Below are positions 39,264 through 53,941 of a DNA stretch of 64,000 bases, in pieces. Source of the DNA: Vibrio marisflavi CECT 7928 (GTDB taxonomy: Bacteria; Pseudomonadota; Gammaproteobacteria; Enterobacterales; Vibrionaceae). The translations under genes were made by a program, and so were the position numbers. The stretch spans positions 2,294,001-2,358,000 of the forward strand of contig NZ_CAKLDM010000002.1 of the NCBI RefSeq assembly GCF_921294215.1. The letters are read 5' to 3'. Within the stretch, counting starts at the first letter, position 1. Each line of letters begins with the position of its first letter. The notes below the pieces were generated by a model. That model had not been told where the DNA came from. It ran no database searches and saw only the letters and a list, made by a program, of their open reading frames with translations.

Positions 39264-40811
39264 ATGAGTGATCAGGTAATTATCTTCGATACAACGCTAA
39301 GAGACGGTGAACAAGCGTTGTCAGCAAGCTTAACAGTAAAAGAAAAGCTACAAATTGCCTACGCTCTAGAACGCCTAGGTGTAGATATCATCGAGGCTGG
39401 TTTCCCTGTTTCTTCACCCGGCGACTTCGAATCAGTCAAAACAATAGCTCAACATATCAAAAATAGTCGTGTTTGTGGTTTATCAAGAGCGGTAGAAAAA
39501 GACATTGACGCAGCGGCAGAAGCATTAAAGGTTGCCGAGCAGTTTCGTATTCACACCTTCATATCTACTTCCACAATACATGTTCAAGATAAACTTCGCC
39601 GAGACTACAATGATGTCGTCGACATGGCGGTCCATGCTGTTAAACATGCAAGAAAATATACCGACGATGTAGAGTTTTCTTGTGAAGACGCGGGACGAAC
39701 TCCTATTGATAACCTATGTCGTATGGTTGAGGCTGCCATCGACGCGGGGGCTAATACCATCAATATTCCTGATACAGTTGGCTACACCGTACCAAACGAA
39801 TTCGGCGGCATTATCCAAACACTATTCAATCGCGTACCTAACATTGATAAAGCAATCATCTCTGTCCACTGCCATGATGATCTAGGTATGTCTGTCGCAA
39901 ACTCTATTGCTGCTGTCCAAGCAGGAGCGCGTCAAATTGAAGGCACAATAAATGGTATCGGAGAGCGAGCTGGAAACTGTTCGTTAGAAGAAATAGCCAT
40001 GATCATCAAAACTAGGCAAGATTTGCTAGGTGTAAATACTGGCCTTAAACATGATGAAATCCACCGTACAAGTAAGTTAGTTAGCCAACTATGTAACATG
40101 CCAGTACAAGACAATAAGGCAATTGTCGGCGCAAATGCCTTCAGTCACTCTTCAGGTATCCACCAAGATGGCATGTTAAAGAATAAAAATACTTACGAAA
40201 TTATGACGCCAGAGTCTATTGGTCTGAAGAATAAAGTGTTAAATCTAACCAGTCGCTCTGGACGTGCTGCTGTAAAAAGTCATATGGATGCGATGGGTTA
40301 TAAGGAAGATCAATATAACTTAGACACACTGTATGAGGATTTCTTAAAACTAGCAGACAGAAAAGGCCAAGTCTTCGATTACGACCTAGAAGCACTAATG
40401 CACTTCGCTAACCTTCGTGAAGAAGACGACTTTTATAAGATGAGTTATTTGAGTGTCCAATCTGGCAGCGTCATGGCGACCACTAGCATCAAGCTATTGT
40501 GTGGCGATGAAGAGAAATGCGAAGCTGCGGTTGGTAACGGTCCGGTTGATGCTTTATACCAATGCATTTATCGCATTACTGGATACGACATTGTACTAGA
40601 TAAATTCGATCTAACAGCGAAAGGCGAAGGCGAAGATGGTCTAGGCCAAGCCGATATTATTGCCAATTACAAAGGCAGAAAGTATCACGGTACAGGTGTT
40701 TCAACCGATATAGTTGAAGCTTCAGGACAAGCTCTGTTACATGTCATTAATAGCATTCATCGAGCAGATCGAGTAGAAGAAATTAAATCGGGCAAGATAG
40801 AAGCTGTTTAA
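39264..40811 (+). CDS. leuA: 2-isopropylmalate synthase
   Basis: LeuA condenses acetyl-CoA with 2-oxoisovalerate, the first committed step of leucine synthesis. The 515-residue protein (523 in E. coli) has the HMGL-like catalytic barrel with [10 protein letters not shown] at the N-terminus and the metal-binding [15 protein letters not shown] near residue 203, then [24 protein letters not shown] sequence (here [19 protein letters not shown]). The C-terminal dimer domain (from about residue 390) gives feedback inhibition by leucine. A good AAGGAAG ribosome site precedes it. It is the first structural gene after the attenuator. Confidence 0.98.
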   Translation: MSDQVIIFDTTLRDGEQALSASLTVKEKLQIAYALERLGVDIIEAGFPVSSPGDFESVKTIAQHIKNSRVCGLSRAVEKDIDAAAEALKVAEQFRIHTFISTSTIHVQDKLRRDYNDVVDMAVHAVKHARKYTDDVEFSCEDAGRTPIDNLCRMVEAAIDAGANTINIPDTVGYTVPNEFGGIIQTLFNRVPNIDKAIISVHCHDDLGMSVANSIAAVQAGARQIEGTINGIGERAGNCSLEEIAMIIKTRQDLLGVNTGLKHDEIHRTSKLVSQLCNMPVQDNKAIVGANAFSHSSGIHQDGMLKNKNTYEIMTPESIGLKNKVLNLTSRSGRAAVKSHMDAMGYKEDQYNLDTLYEDFLKLADRKGQVFDYDLEALMHFANLREEDDFYKMSYLSVQSGSVMATTSIKLLCGDEEKCEAAVGNGPVDALYQCIYRITGYDIVLDKFDLTAKGEGEDGLGQADIIANYKGRKYHGTGVSTDIVEASGQALLHVINSIHRADRVEEIKSGKIEAV

Positions 40812-40848
40812 GTTTGCCCAAATAATGAATAAGACAAAATACAAATAA

Positions 40849-41955
<1,107 letters not shown>

Positions 41956-42026
41956 AAATATAATAATCAACGTACCTCAACATCTAACACGTAACTCACA
42001 AATGTTGGGGTCTACAGGAAGCTAAG

Positions 42027-43427
42027 ATGGGCAAAACATTATACGAAAAAGTCTACGACGCACATGTCGCCGTAGCAGCAGAAGGCGAAACACCAATCTT
42101 GTATATCGATCGCCACCTAGTTCACGAAGTTACCTCTCCGCAAGCATTTGACGGCTTGCGAGAAAAAGGCCGCAAGGTTCGCCAAGTGGGTAAAACATTT
42201 GCCACTATGGACCACAATGTCTCTACCACGACAAAAGATATCAATGCTTGTGGTGATATGGCTCGTATCCAGATGGAAACACTAGCAAAAAACTGCGAAG
42301 AATTTGGCGTCACCCTTTACGACATCAACCACAAATACCAAGGCATTGTCCATGTTATGGGACCTGAGCTTGGCATTACTCTACCGGGTATGACTATCGT
42401 ATGTGGTGATTCACATACTGCTACTCATGGTGCATTCGGATCACTAGCCTTTGGTATCGGTACTTCTGAAGTGGAACATGTATTGGCGACACAAACGCTA
42501 AAGCAAGCCCGCGCAAAAACAATGAAGATCGAAGTAAAAGGCAAGGTAAACCCGGGCATTACTGCAAAGGACATCGTACTAGCCATCATTGGTGAAACTA
42601 CAGCCGCTGGCGGTACAGGCTACGTTGTTGAGTTCTGCGGTGAAGCCATTACTGATCTTTCTATGGAAGGTCGTATGACGGTATGTAACATGGCCATAGA
42701 GTTAGGAGCGAAAGCAGGCTTAATTGCACCCGATGAAACGACATTTGAATACATAAAAGGACGTAAATTCTCTCCAGACGAAAATGACTGGAATGCGGCA
42801 GTTGATTACTGGAGCACTCTAAAAACGGATGACGACGCAAAGTTCGATGCTACTGTAACTATCAACGCAGCTGATATCAAACCGCAGGTGACTTGGGGCA
42901 CAAACCCTGGCCAAGTAATCTCTGTAGATAGCCCAATTCCTGCACCAGAAAGTTTCAGCGACCCAGTAGAGAAAGCCTCAGCAGAAAAAGCTCTAGCATA
43001 CATGGGCCTAGAAGCTGGTAAATCATTGTCAGATTATCAGGTCGACAAAGTATTTGTTGGCTCATGCACTAACTCTCGAATAGAAGATATTCGTGCCGCA
43101 GCTGCGGTAGCAAAGGGTCGAAAAGTTGCAGGACATGTACAAGCAATGATTGTCCCGGGCTCAGAGCAAGTTAAAGCACAAGCTGAGTCCGAGGGGCTAC
43201 ATAAAATCTTCCTTGAAGCTGGTTTTGAATGGCGCCTACCAGGTTGTTCAATGTGCTTAGCAATGAATAATGATCGCTTAGGTCCAAAAGAGCGTTGCGC
43301 GTCAACTTCAAACCGTAACTTTGAAGGTCGCCAAGGTCGTGACGGTAGAACGCACTTAGTAAGCCCAGCAATGGCAGCAGCTGCTGCAATCGCCGGACAT
43401 TTTGTTGATATTCGAGAGTTGGACTAA
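42027..43427 (+). CDS. leuC: 3-isopropylmalate dehydratase large subunit
   Basis: LeuC forms, with LeuD, the aconitase-like isomerase that converts 2-isopropylmalate to 3-isopropylmalate. The 466 residues match E. coli exactly. The three cysteine ligands of the [4Fe-4S] cluster lie in [14 protein letters not shown] (near residue 347) and [10 protein letters not shown] (near 407-410). Substrate segments [20 protein letters not shown] are conserved. An AGGAAG ribosome site precedes the ATG. It lies 12 bases before leuD, implying coupled synthesis of the two subunits. Confidence 0.98.
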   Translation: MGKTLYEKVYDAHVAVAAEGETPILYIDRHLVHEVTSPQAFDGLREKGRKVRQVGKTFATMDHNVSTTTKDINACGDMARIQMETLAKNCEEFGVTLYDINHKYQGIVHVMGPELGITLPGMTIVCGDSHTATHGAFGSLAFGIGTSEVEHVLATQTLKQARAKTMKIEVKGKVNPGITAKDIVLAIIGETTAAGGTGYVVEFCGEAITDLSMEGRMTVCNMAIELGAKAGLIAPDETTFEYIKGRKFSPDENDWNAAVDYWSTLKTDDDAKFDATVTINAADIKPQVTWGTNPGQVISVDSPIPAPESFSDPVEKASAEKALAYMGLEAGKSLSDYQVDKVFVGSCTNSRIEDIRAAAAVAKGRKVAGHVQAMIVPGSEQVKAQAESEGLHKIFLEAGFEWRLPGCSMCLAMNNDRLGPKERCASTSNRNFEGRQGRDGRTHLVSPAMAAAAAIAGHFVDIRELD

Positions 43428-43439
43428 GGAGCCATTATC

Positions 43440-44042
43440 ATGACTGGATTTAAAAAACATACCGGTATCGCTGTTCCTTTAGATGCAGCAAATGTCGATA
43501 CTGATGCGATCATCCCAAAACAGTTTCTACAAAAGGTGTCTCGCATCGGTTTTGGTAAGCACCTGTTCCATGACTGGCGCTTCTTAGATGATGCTGGTGA
43601 GCAGCCAAATCCTGACTTTATAATGAATCATTCTCGATATGAAGGTGCGTCCGTTTTAGTTGCACGTGAAAACTTCGGTTGTGGTTCTTCCCGAGAGCAC
43701 GCACCATGGGCTCTAGCGGACTATGGTATTTGTGCGATGATTGCTCCAAGCTTTGCCGATATTTTCTATGGCAACTCAATCAACAACCAAATGGTACCAG
43801 TGCGTCTCAAAGAACAAGAAGTTGACGAGATCTTTGCTTATATTGAGTCTAATGAAGGTGCTGAAGTTACGGTTGATCTTGAAGAAATGATCGTTACAGC
43901 TAATGGCAAGTCATATTGTTTTGAAATTGACGAGTTCCGCCGCCACTGCCTATTAAATGGCCTAGACAACATTGGCCTAACTCTGCAGCACGCTGACAAA
44001 ATCGACGACTATGAACAGAAAATTCCAAATTTCCTGAAGTAG
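43440..44042 (+). CDS. leuD: 3-isopropylmalate dehydratase small subunit
   Basis: LeuD is the swivel-domain subunit of isopropylmalate isomerase and contributes substrate specificity. The 200-residue product (201 in E. coli) has [17 protein letters not shown] near residue 19 and the substrate-binding [13 protein letters not shown] near residue 81. AAGGAG 9 bases upstream is a strong ribosome site. It is the last gene of leuABCD and is followed by an intrinsic terminator. Confidence 0.98.
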   Translation: MTGFKKHTGIAVPLDAANVDTDAIIPKQFLQKVSRIGFGKHLFHDWRFLDDAGEQPNPDFIMNHSRYEGASVLVARENFGCGSSREHAPWALADYGICAMIAPSFADIFYGNSINNQMVPVRLKEQEVDEIFAYIESNEGAEVTVDLEEMIVTANGKSYCFEIDEFRRHCLLNGLDNIGLTLQHADKIDDYEQKIPNFLK

Positions 44043-44070
44043 CAAATTTTTAGCTCATTTAAAACATTCA

Positions 44071-44097
44071 AGCTGGCGTTTATTCGTCAGCTTTTTT
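44071..44097 (+). terminator. Terminator of leuABCD
   Basis: An 8-base-pair stem AGCTGGCG/CGTCAGCT (one G-T pair) with a 6-base loop is followed by a T-run, 28 bases after the leuD stop. Confidence 0.8.
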
Positions 44098-44161
44098 ATG
44101 AAAGTATCTCTCTAAAAGCTCGGTCTACAAAGTAACAAGTCACACATCCGAGCTAAATTAG

Positions 44162-44944
44162 ATGAAATACGTTATTATTTTTTCGATATTAATCACTTCT
44201 TTTACTGCTTTTGCTGCGCCTAAATCAGAACTTTGGCCTTACTGGAACGCCAGTAACGAGCAAAATACATCCACCGTTTCCTACCAAGACTGGCAAACAT
44301 TACTGGACAAATATCTTGTAGTGAAAGGCCAGAACTCACTCTTTCAATACGATAAAGTCTCTAATGACGACAGAGACAAGCTCAAAAACTTTTTGTCTGA
44401 TATGGCACAAATTAATCCACTAGATTACTCCAAAGCTGAGCAATATGCTTATTGGGTAAACCTTTATAACTCCATCACAGTACAGCTGATATTAGAGAGC
44501 TACCCAATAAAATCGATTACCAAGTTAGGTGGCTTATTCAGCTTTGGACCATGGGATGAGAAAGTAGTAACCATCAATGGTAAAACACTCACATTAAACG
44601 ATATTGAGCATCGAATACTGCGTCCAATTTGGAATGATCCTCGAACCCATTATGCAGTTAATTGTGCTAGCTTAGGTTGCCCAAACTTACAAAGCCAAGC
44701 TTTCACAACACAAAACACCGATAAGTTATTAACGCAAGCCGCTAAGACATTTATAAATAGCCCTAAGGGTGTCAGTGAAGAAGGTAATGAAATTACCCTA
44801 TCGTCAATTTACAAGTGGTTTGCAAGTGATTTCGGTGGGCTGGAAGGAGTGAAGAAACACCTACTTCAATACAAAGCGGGCATCGAGTTTTCAGGTAAAA
44901 ATATTGAATACGATTACAACTGGAACTTAAATGAACTGAAATGA
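44162..44944 (+). CDS. Secreted DUF547 protein
   Basis: The 260-residue precursor has a signal peptide (MKYVIIFSILITSFTAFA, cleavage after AFA at about residue 18) and a DUF547 domain. The domain shows the recurring motifs AEQYAYWVNLYNSITVQLIL and HYAVNCASLGCPNLQ, with two conserved cysteines. The biochemical role of DUF547 proteins is unknown; they are widespread and often periplasmic. It lies between the leu operon terminator and the 3' end of the rRNA operon, in the opposite direction to the latter. It has no obvious partner gene. Confidence 0.85.
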   Translation: MKYVIIFSILITSFTAFAAPKSELWPYWNASNEQNTSTVSYQDWQTLLDKYLVVKGQNSLFQYDKVSNDDRDKLKNFLSDMAQINPLDYSKAEQYAYWVNLYNSITVQLILESYPIKSITKLGGLFSFGPWDEKVVTINGKTLTLNDIEHRILRPIWNDPRTHYAVNCASLGCPNLQSQAFTTQNTDKLLTQAAKTFINSPKGVSEEGNEITLSSIYKWFASDFGGLEGVKKHLLQYKAGIEFSGKNIEYDYNWNLNELK

Positions 44945-44976
44945 AAGCTTAAAGCCAATACTCCAATACAAAGACG

Positions 44977-45004
44977 AAAAAGCTCCGACTGAAAGTCAGG
45001 GCTT
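44977..45004 (-). terminator. Decayed duplicate of the rRNA operon terminator
   Basis: A hairpin nearly identical to the one at 45099-45127, with small differences that weaken the stem. It lies after a 5S remnant and could back up the main terminator. Confidence 0.5.
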
Positions 45005-45012
45005 AACATATA

Positions 45013-45041
45013 AACTTGTTAATGTCCTACTATCACATGGG
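45013..45041 (-). pseudogene. 5S rRNA remnant (3' end only)
   Basis: These 29 bases match the 3' end of the intact 5S at 45136 with about five changes (conserved core ATGTCCTAC, then ATCACATGGG). Similarity stops abruptly after that. Together with the copied terminator beside it, it is the leftover of a third 5S unit. Confidence 0.7.
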
Positions 45042-45098
45042 CGGCGCGGCGACCCGCAAGGCACACACTTACTTTTCTAATATTTTAGAGCTGATACG

Positions 45099-45127
45099 AA
45101 AAAGCCCCGACTAAAAAGTCAGGGCTT
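45099..45127 (-). terminator. rRNA operon terminator
   Basis: Stem AAGCCCCGACT/AGTCAGGGCTT with one mismatch. On the minus strand it ends in TTTTTC, just after the distal 5S. Confidence 0.75.
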
Positions 45128-45135
45128 AAAATATG

Positions 45136-45254
45136 AACCTGGCGATGTCCTACTCTCACATGGGGAAGCCCCACACTACCATCGGCGCAACTGCGTTTCA
45201 CTTCTGAGTTCGGCATGGAATCAGGTGGATCCACAGCGCTATTGTCGCCAAGTA
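45136..45254 (-). rRNA. rrf: 5S ribosomal RNA, distal copy
   Basis: A complete 5S of about 119 nucleotides; its ends pair (ACTTGGCG with CGCCAGGT). It differs from the proximal copy at several places, including the terminal stem and the loop CGCAGTTGCG versus CGCAACTGCG. It follows tRNA-Thr, as rrfF follows thrV in E. coli rrnD. Confidence 0.95.
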
Positions 45255-45266
45255 AAATCTTGTATC

Positions 45267-45342
<76 letters not shown>

Positions 45343-45361
45343 ATTGATAATCCTAGGGATT

Positions 45362-45386
45362 AAAAAAGCCCGTTAAAACGGGCTTT
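45362..45386 (-). terminator. Hairpin between proximal 5S and tRNA-Thr
   Basis: A perfect stem AAAGCCCGTT/AACGGGCTTT with six T on the minus strand looks like a full intrinsic terminator inside the operon. It would limit expression of tRNA-Thr and the distal 5S unless antitermination overrides it. Confidence 0.75.
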
Positions 45387-45460
45387 CAAATTTTCAATAA
45401 TTAAAGTCTTACATATTATTGCTTTAATCAGATTGTCTTGTTTCACAAGACAGTAATTAA

Positions 45461-45579
45461 AGCCCGGCGATGACCTACTCTCACATGGGGAAGCCCCACA
45501 CTACCATCGGCGCAGTTGCGTTTCACTTCTGAGTTCGGCATGGAATCAGGTGGGTCCACAACGCTATGGTCGCCAAGCA
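45461..45579 (-). rRNA. rrf: 5S ribosomal RNA, proximal copy
   Basis: A complete 5S of about 119 nucleotides; the ends pair (GCTTGGCG with CGCCGGGC). It lies 114 bases after the 23S gene. The sequence is typical of Vibrio 5S. Confidence 0.96.
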
Positions 45580-45695
45580 AATTCTTCATCATAAAGTCAT
45601 ACGACTCTATGATTTAATTCGGAAAGCTGTTTTCGTTCTATTTACACATTCAATGTTCTAGTTTGAGTCCCACAAAAACCCTTTTGGTGTTGTAT

Positions 45696-48583
<2,888 letters not shown>

Positions 48584-48882
48584 ATACAACCCAAAAGAGT
48601 TTTGTATGGTCAACACTAAAGGTGTCTCAATTTATTTAAACATGATTGAGACTGATAATTGCCGGACTCAAATATGAATAACTCGAAAGTTATTCCCAAG
48701 AACACTTGAATGTGTGTTGGTACCTAAATCAATACAGATTTAGGATTTGAGAACTTTTAATTAGATAACGATAAATCAAATCGTTATCTGTCAGCTTTCC
48801 AAATTGTTAAAGAGCAAGATGCATAAAACATCATTCAAATATTCTTATCAGAACATTTTGATGATGACTTACTAAAAAGTAT
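48584..48882. other. tRNA-Ile to 23S spacer
   Basis: This 299-base spacer holds a boxA site (48804-48816) and hairpins that pair across the 23S ends for RNase III processing. A tRNA-Ala gene, commonly present here, is absent. Confidence 0.7.
48804..48816 (-). promoter_or_regulatory. boxA antitermination site before 23S
   Basis: On the minus strand TGCTCTTTAACAA is an exact boxA, bound by NusB-S10 in rRNA antitermination. Confidence 0.85.
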
Positions 48883-48959
48883 TGGTGGGTCTGAGTGGAC
48901 TTGAACCACCGACCTCTCGCTTATCAGGCGAACGCTCTAACCACCTGAGCTACAGACCC
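48883..48959 (-). tRNA. tRNA-Ile(GAT)
   Basis: A 77-nucleotide cloverleaf with encoded CCA in the 16S-23S spacer. The acceptor stem is GGGTCTG/CAGACCC and the anticodon loop CTGATAA, giving anticodon GAT. It is the only tRNA in this spacer. Confidence 0.98.
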
Positions 48960-49025
48960 ACATCTTTTTTTGCTCGATTAAACCTTATCAATCTGTGTGA
49001 ACACTCATCGCAATAATCTTTCGTA

Positions 49026-50570
<1,545 letters not shown>

Positions 50571-50741
50571 AAGATTTTGTCGGCTCAATGAATACTGAAC
50601 ATTACATAAAGTAATGTTTGAATTGACTGTGCTGAGTCTTTCGACTCGTTGGTCACTTCGTTTCATTGAAACCTAATTTGAAGCCGAAGCTTCTAATTTG
50701 ATTATCATCAACGAGTGCCCACACAGATTGATAGGTTTATA

Positions 50742-50754
50742 TTGTTAAAGAGCA
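50742..50754 (-). promoter_or_regulatory. boxA in the 16S leader
   Basis: On the minus strand TGCTCTTTAACAA, identical to the spacer copy, lies between P2 and the 16S gene. Confidence 0.85.
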
Positions 50755-50786
50755 ATGCTTTGAAGTTCACCTCAAAGCGGACGGCC

Positions 50787-50814
50787 ATTCTAGCGATTTA
50801 AGTTTTAGTGTCAA
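50787..50814 (-). promoter_or_regulatory. rRNA promoter P2
   Basis: On the minus strand TTGACA (50809-50814) and TAGAAT (50787-50792) are 16 bases apart, a strong sigma-70 promoter with the short spacing typical of rRNA promoters. Confidence 0.85.
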
Positions 50815-50914
50815 CCACTTTTTTCAAAACTTTTTTAAGCACTTGGCTTAGCTAGTAGACCTTGCTAACTCGTTGATTGCTTTGTTTGAAGCCATCCCGT
50901 GTCAGCGAGGTGGC

Positions 50915-50942
50915 ATTATAGAGATCGGCGTCACGTTGGCAA
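50915..50942 (-). promoter_or_regulatory. rRNA promoter P1
   Basis: On the minus strand TTGCCA (50937-50942) and TATAAT (50915-50920) are 16 bases apart. A GC-rich stretch follows the -10, as in stringently controlled P1 promoters, and A/T tracts precede the -35. Confidence 0.88.
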
Positions 50943-51068
50943 GCGTTTTTTAGAGTTTTTTTTGAAAAAAATCGCACCTGAACAAATACCGTACGAAAGG
51001 CAATATTTATCCACAACAATGATGGCTTATCCACTAACTATTCACGTTTGGTTGTGACTAACTCGCGT

Positions 51069-52331
51069 TTAATCATCGCTATCGAAGAAATAAGAGATTC
51101 TAGAGCGGGGGTTAAGGTACTCTTTTACCTTATCGGGAAGTTTATTCGGCAATATAGCATTGACGATTTTGATATCTTTATCTTCTAACTCAATAATCGG
51201 TGCTTGGGTTCTAGGAACGGAAGGATCGTAAATAAGAACATTAGGAAAAAGGATAGCTTTACTATTTACGGATATCACTAACCCGACCATTTGGTTAGAT
51301 AGTTGCACAACCGTGCCCGGAGGGTAAACGCCCATAAACTTAATCAACAGGTTCAAGTTATCGCTGTTGTAATGCTTCTTACAGTTCTTATATAAATGAG
51401 AAAGAGCAACATAAGGAATTTTTTGCTCGGAAGGAATATTCGGATGACACAAGTTATCGTAAGCATTAGCTAAGGAGACTATTTGCGACAACTCATCTAT
51501 CTCTGACTCTTTTAACCCTTCCGGGTAACCGGAGCCATCACTAAGTTCATGATGCTGTGCAATCACCTTTTTGGCACTGTCAGGAAAGGTATCCATATTA
51601 TTTGCCAATTCAACACCGTATTTTGTGTGAAGCTTTAGATAGTTTTTCTCAGGATCTGTTAAAGCAACTTGCTTACGGACAATCGTCGTGGGTACTTTTA
51701 GCTTACCTATATCATGAAATAGAGACGCAAATGATAACTCCTTCAATTGTTCTGACGACATTCCCTTCGCCTTACCAATCATCATTGCAATAACTGAAAC
51801 GTTGAGTGAGTGAAAGTACACGTCCTCAAATTCGCTCTTACTATTTATAAGATGAAGAGTGACATGATCATCACTCATTAGTTTATCTACTATTTCACTT
51901 ACCAACGCAGTTGCTTCATCGATCGCTTTTTCAGGTCGGCTGCGAATTTTATTCATCACCGCTCGCATCTGAGATAGTGAGCGTTCAAACTCTTTCTCAC
52001 AGTTAATGACTCTGCGACGATAAGCATTTAGCTTTTCTATCCTTTCCTGTTTTTCTTCCCAAAGTCTTTTAGTCTCCGCATCCATTTCTTGTTTATCACC
52101 TTTATTTACTCCCTCTATGGATGGTTCGGTATTAGGAGGTAAAGGCTTAGTGTCACTTTGGTTCAAATTGATAAAGACGTGTTCAATCCCTAGATGGCGA
52201 ATCATTTTGATCTGATCTTCGCTTTTGATCTTAAAGCTGTTGAACAGGAAGGGGTGGTCATTCCATTTAACAGGAAGCCGAATATGGAGACCGGGTTGCA
52301 GTCTATCAACGGTGATTTTTACACTCGCCAC
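51069..52331 (-). CDS. HD-GYP domain c-di-GMP phosphodiesterase with DUF3391
   Basis: HD-GYP proteins hydrolyse c-di-GMP. The N-terminal part (VKITVDRLQPGLHIRLPVKW onward) is a DUF3391-type domain; a helical linker follows; the HD-GYP domain has FHDIGKLKVP and QHHELSDGSGYPEGL, so the metal-binding and HD-GYP residues are intact. The frame is open to 52388, but GTG at 52331 lies 8 bases after a perfect AGGAGG and gives (M)ASVKITVDRL, so I prefer it (420 residues). It is soluble. It lies just upstream of the rRNA P1 promoter in the same direction, so its transcription runs towards the rRNA operon. Confidence 0.92.
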   Translation of the reverse strand: MASVKITVDRLQPGLHIRLPVKWNDHPFLFNSFKIKSEDQIKMIRHLGIEHVFINLNQSDTKPLPPNTEPSIEGVNKGDKQEMDAETKRLWEEKQERIEKLNAYRRRVINCEKEFERSLSQMRAVMNKIRSRPEKAIDEATALVSEIVDKLMSDDHVTLHLINSKSEFEDVYFHSLNVSVIAMMIGKAKGMSSEQLKELSFASLFHDIGKLKVPTTIVRKQVALTDPEKNYLKLHTKYGVELANNMDTFPDSAKKVIAQHHELSDGSGYPEGLKESEIDELSQIVSLANAYDNLCHPNIPSEQKIPYVALSHLYKNCKKHYNSDNLNLLIKFMGVYPPGTVVQLSNQMVGLVISVNSKAILFPNVLIYDPSVPRTQAPIIELEDKDIKIVNAILPNKLPDKVKEYLNPRSRISYFFDSDD

Positions 52332-52651
52332 AAAAACAACCTCCTGTGTTTTAGCTGAACTATCACCACTTAAACGATGAATTATCAATGCTTGTGCAAG
52401 AAAGGCTACACGTATAGAAGAAGTAGAAGAGCTACTGTATCAAGTAGGAAAAGTACGCTAGCTCAAAGCAATAAACTCTCTGAAATATACATCTAAAAGA
52501 TAGTCAATTTACTCCAACACGCAACCGTCTCAGCTGATAAATTCTTCAAAATGTATACGAACTCACTTGTTATCAAAAGAGAGACAAAGCTATGGGTAAA
52601 TAGATATAACAAGCAACTTCAACACCCTTTATATGCTTTACTAATTGCGGG
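52332..52651. other. Gap between the HD-GYP gene and malI
   Basis: These 320 bases carry the promoter region of the HD-GYP gene. I see no supported gene, RNA or clear terminator for malI in them. Confidence 0.4.
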
Positions 52652-53674
52652 TTACGCTGATTCTCGAATAATTAATTCAGGTGTTAATATCAAACTTTGC
52701 AATACGTTATCCCTATTCTCCATTTGCCTGATCAGCCTCAGGCCCGCTTTACGTCCGATTTCTCTTACTGGTGTTGATATAAAAGTTAGTGAGGGCTGAG
52801 TCAAGGCAGCTTCAGGTACATCATCAAATCCAATTAGCGCTACTTGTTGGCCGATATGGTTATCCTTCCCTACGCTTCGGTTGGTTCTATTGACGCCATA
52901 TAGGGCTCCTAAAGCCGTGACTGAATAATGGCAAAGAATAGCAGTGATAGTCGGGTGTTCGCTCAGAAGTTGCCTTACAGCATCTGACGAAGCAACCATG
53001 TCTTTCTCGCACTCAACAACCCAATCAGGCTTAAATGGCATACCAAATTGCATCAGAGTACTGCAGTAACCACCGAGTCTTTCTGCGCGACTCAATGAAT
53101 CACCCTTTCCACCGACATAAGCAATTTGTCGATGACCACTCTGTATCAAGTACTCAGTGGCCATCTTAGCTGCCTGAACATTATCTGGTCCGACAAAATC
53201 GATGTCTTGACTGACTTTGGAGCGAGCCACACACACTTTAGGTACATTAATGCTAGATATCGAATGCGACGTTGGTAATCCAGCATCTCTAACAGGACAA
53301 AATACAAGGCCGCCGACCCCTTGAGCCATCATAGTAGAAATGCATTGCTCAAATCGGTCTTGGCTGGAACCGGATTGAGCTAAAAATAACATGTAGCCAT
53401 TCTCTTCCAACACATCGCTTAGGCCCGCTGCAACTTCAGAATAATACGGATCACTAATATCTCTAACGATTAACCCGATCAGTTCCGAGCGCTGAGAGCG
53501 CAAATTAGAAGCAGCCCGGTTCTTAACATAACCAAGCTCATCTACCGCTGCATTTACCTTCGCTATTGTTTCGGGAGAAATTCTTCCTTTGTCACTTAAG
53601 GCCATAGAAACAGTCGTGACTGACACTCCTGCTTTCTCCGCGACATCCTTAATCTTAACTTTCTTCTCTGTCAT
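52652..53674 (-). CDS. malI: LacI-family repressor MalI
   Basis: MalI represses the divergent malXY genes. The LacI helix-turn-helix is KIKDVAEKAGVSVTTVSMAL near the N-terminus, followed by the hinge and a periplasmic-binding-protein-like effector domain. The segments GLIVRDISDPYYSEV and SRAERLGGYCSTLMQFGMPF closely match E. coli MalI. The frame opens at 53713, but ATG at 53674 gives MTEKKVKIKDVAEK, aligned with other LacI proteins (340 residues; E. coli 342). It diverges from malX with operator sites between them. The effector is unknown in this organism. Confidence 0.9.
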   Translation of the reverse strand: MTEKKVKIKDVAEKAGVSVTTVSMALSDKGRISPETIAKVNAAVDELGYVKNRAASNLRSQRSELIGLIVRDISDPYYSEVAAGLSDVLEENGYMLFLAQSGSSQDRFEQCISTMMAQGVGGLVFCPVRDAGLPTSHSISSINVPKVCVARSKVSQDIDFVGPDNVQAAKMATEYLIQSGHRQIAYVGGKGDSLSRAERLGGYCSTLMQFGMPFKPDWVVECEKDMVASSDAVRQLLSEHPTITAILCHYSVTALGALYGVNRTNRSVGKDNHIGQQVALIGFDDVPEAALTQPSLTFISTPVREIGRKAGLRLIRQMENRDNVLQSLILTPELIIRESA

Positions 53675-53727
53675 CGCTATCCGAACTGTTTTACTGCACT
53701 CTGAGTGAGCCAATCATAGGCATGATA

Positions 53728-53741
53728 GTAAAACGTTAAAC
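53728..53741. promoter_or_regulatory. malI-proximal operator half-conserved site
   Basis: GTAAAACGTTAAAC keeps the left half and centre of the MalI-type operator but has a degenerate right half. It lies 54 bases before the malI start, suiting autoregulation. Confidence 0.55.
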
Positions 53742-53820
53742 CTTTATAGATAAACACTATTCTTGCCACACTATAACACCTTACAGCAGATCATAAAATT
53801 ATTCAGATCTCGATCACGGT

Positions 53821-53848
53821 AATTATGGTAAAACGTTTTATCATAATT
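53821..53848. promoter_or_regulatory. malX operator
   Basis: A 28-base palindrome with one mismatched pair, centred on TAAAACGTTTTA (53829-53840). It matches the E. coli MalI operator GATAAAACGTTTTATC in 15 of 16 core bases. Confidence 0.8.
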
Positions 53849-53941
53849 TTAGCAAATAACCACCCTATTCAAGTAAAACAAATGACAACTGGTGAGCATG
53901 AGGCTCATCAATTCAATTAGAACGATGACCGGAGACGTCAT

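Larger units (their letters stand above)
50571..51068 (-). promoter_or_regulatory. rRNA leader and promoter region
   Basis: About 500 bases contain the 16S leader with boxA and the tandem promoters P2 and P1, then AT-rich DNA upstream of P1 (T and A tracts at 50945-50970) that resembles an UP element. Confidence 0.85.
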
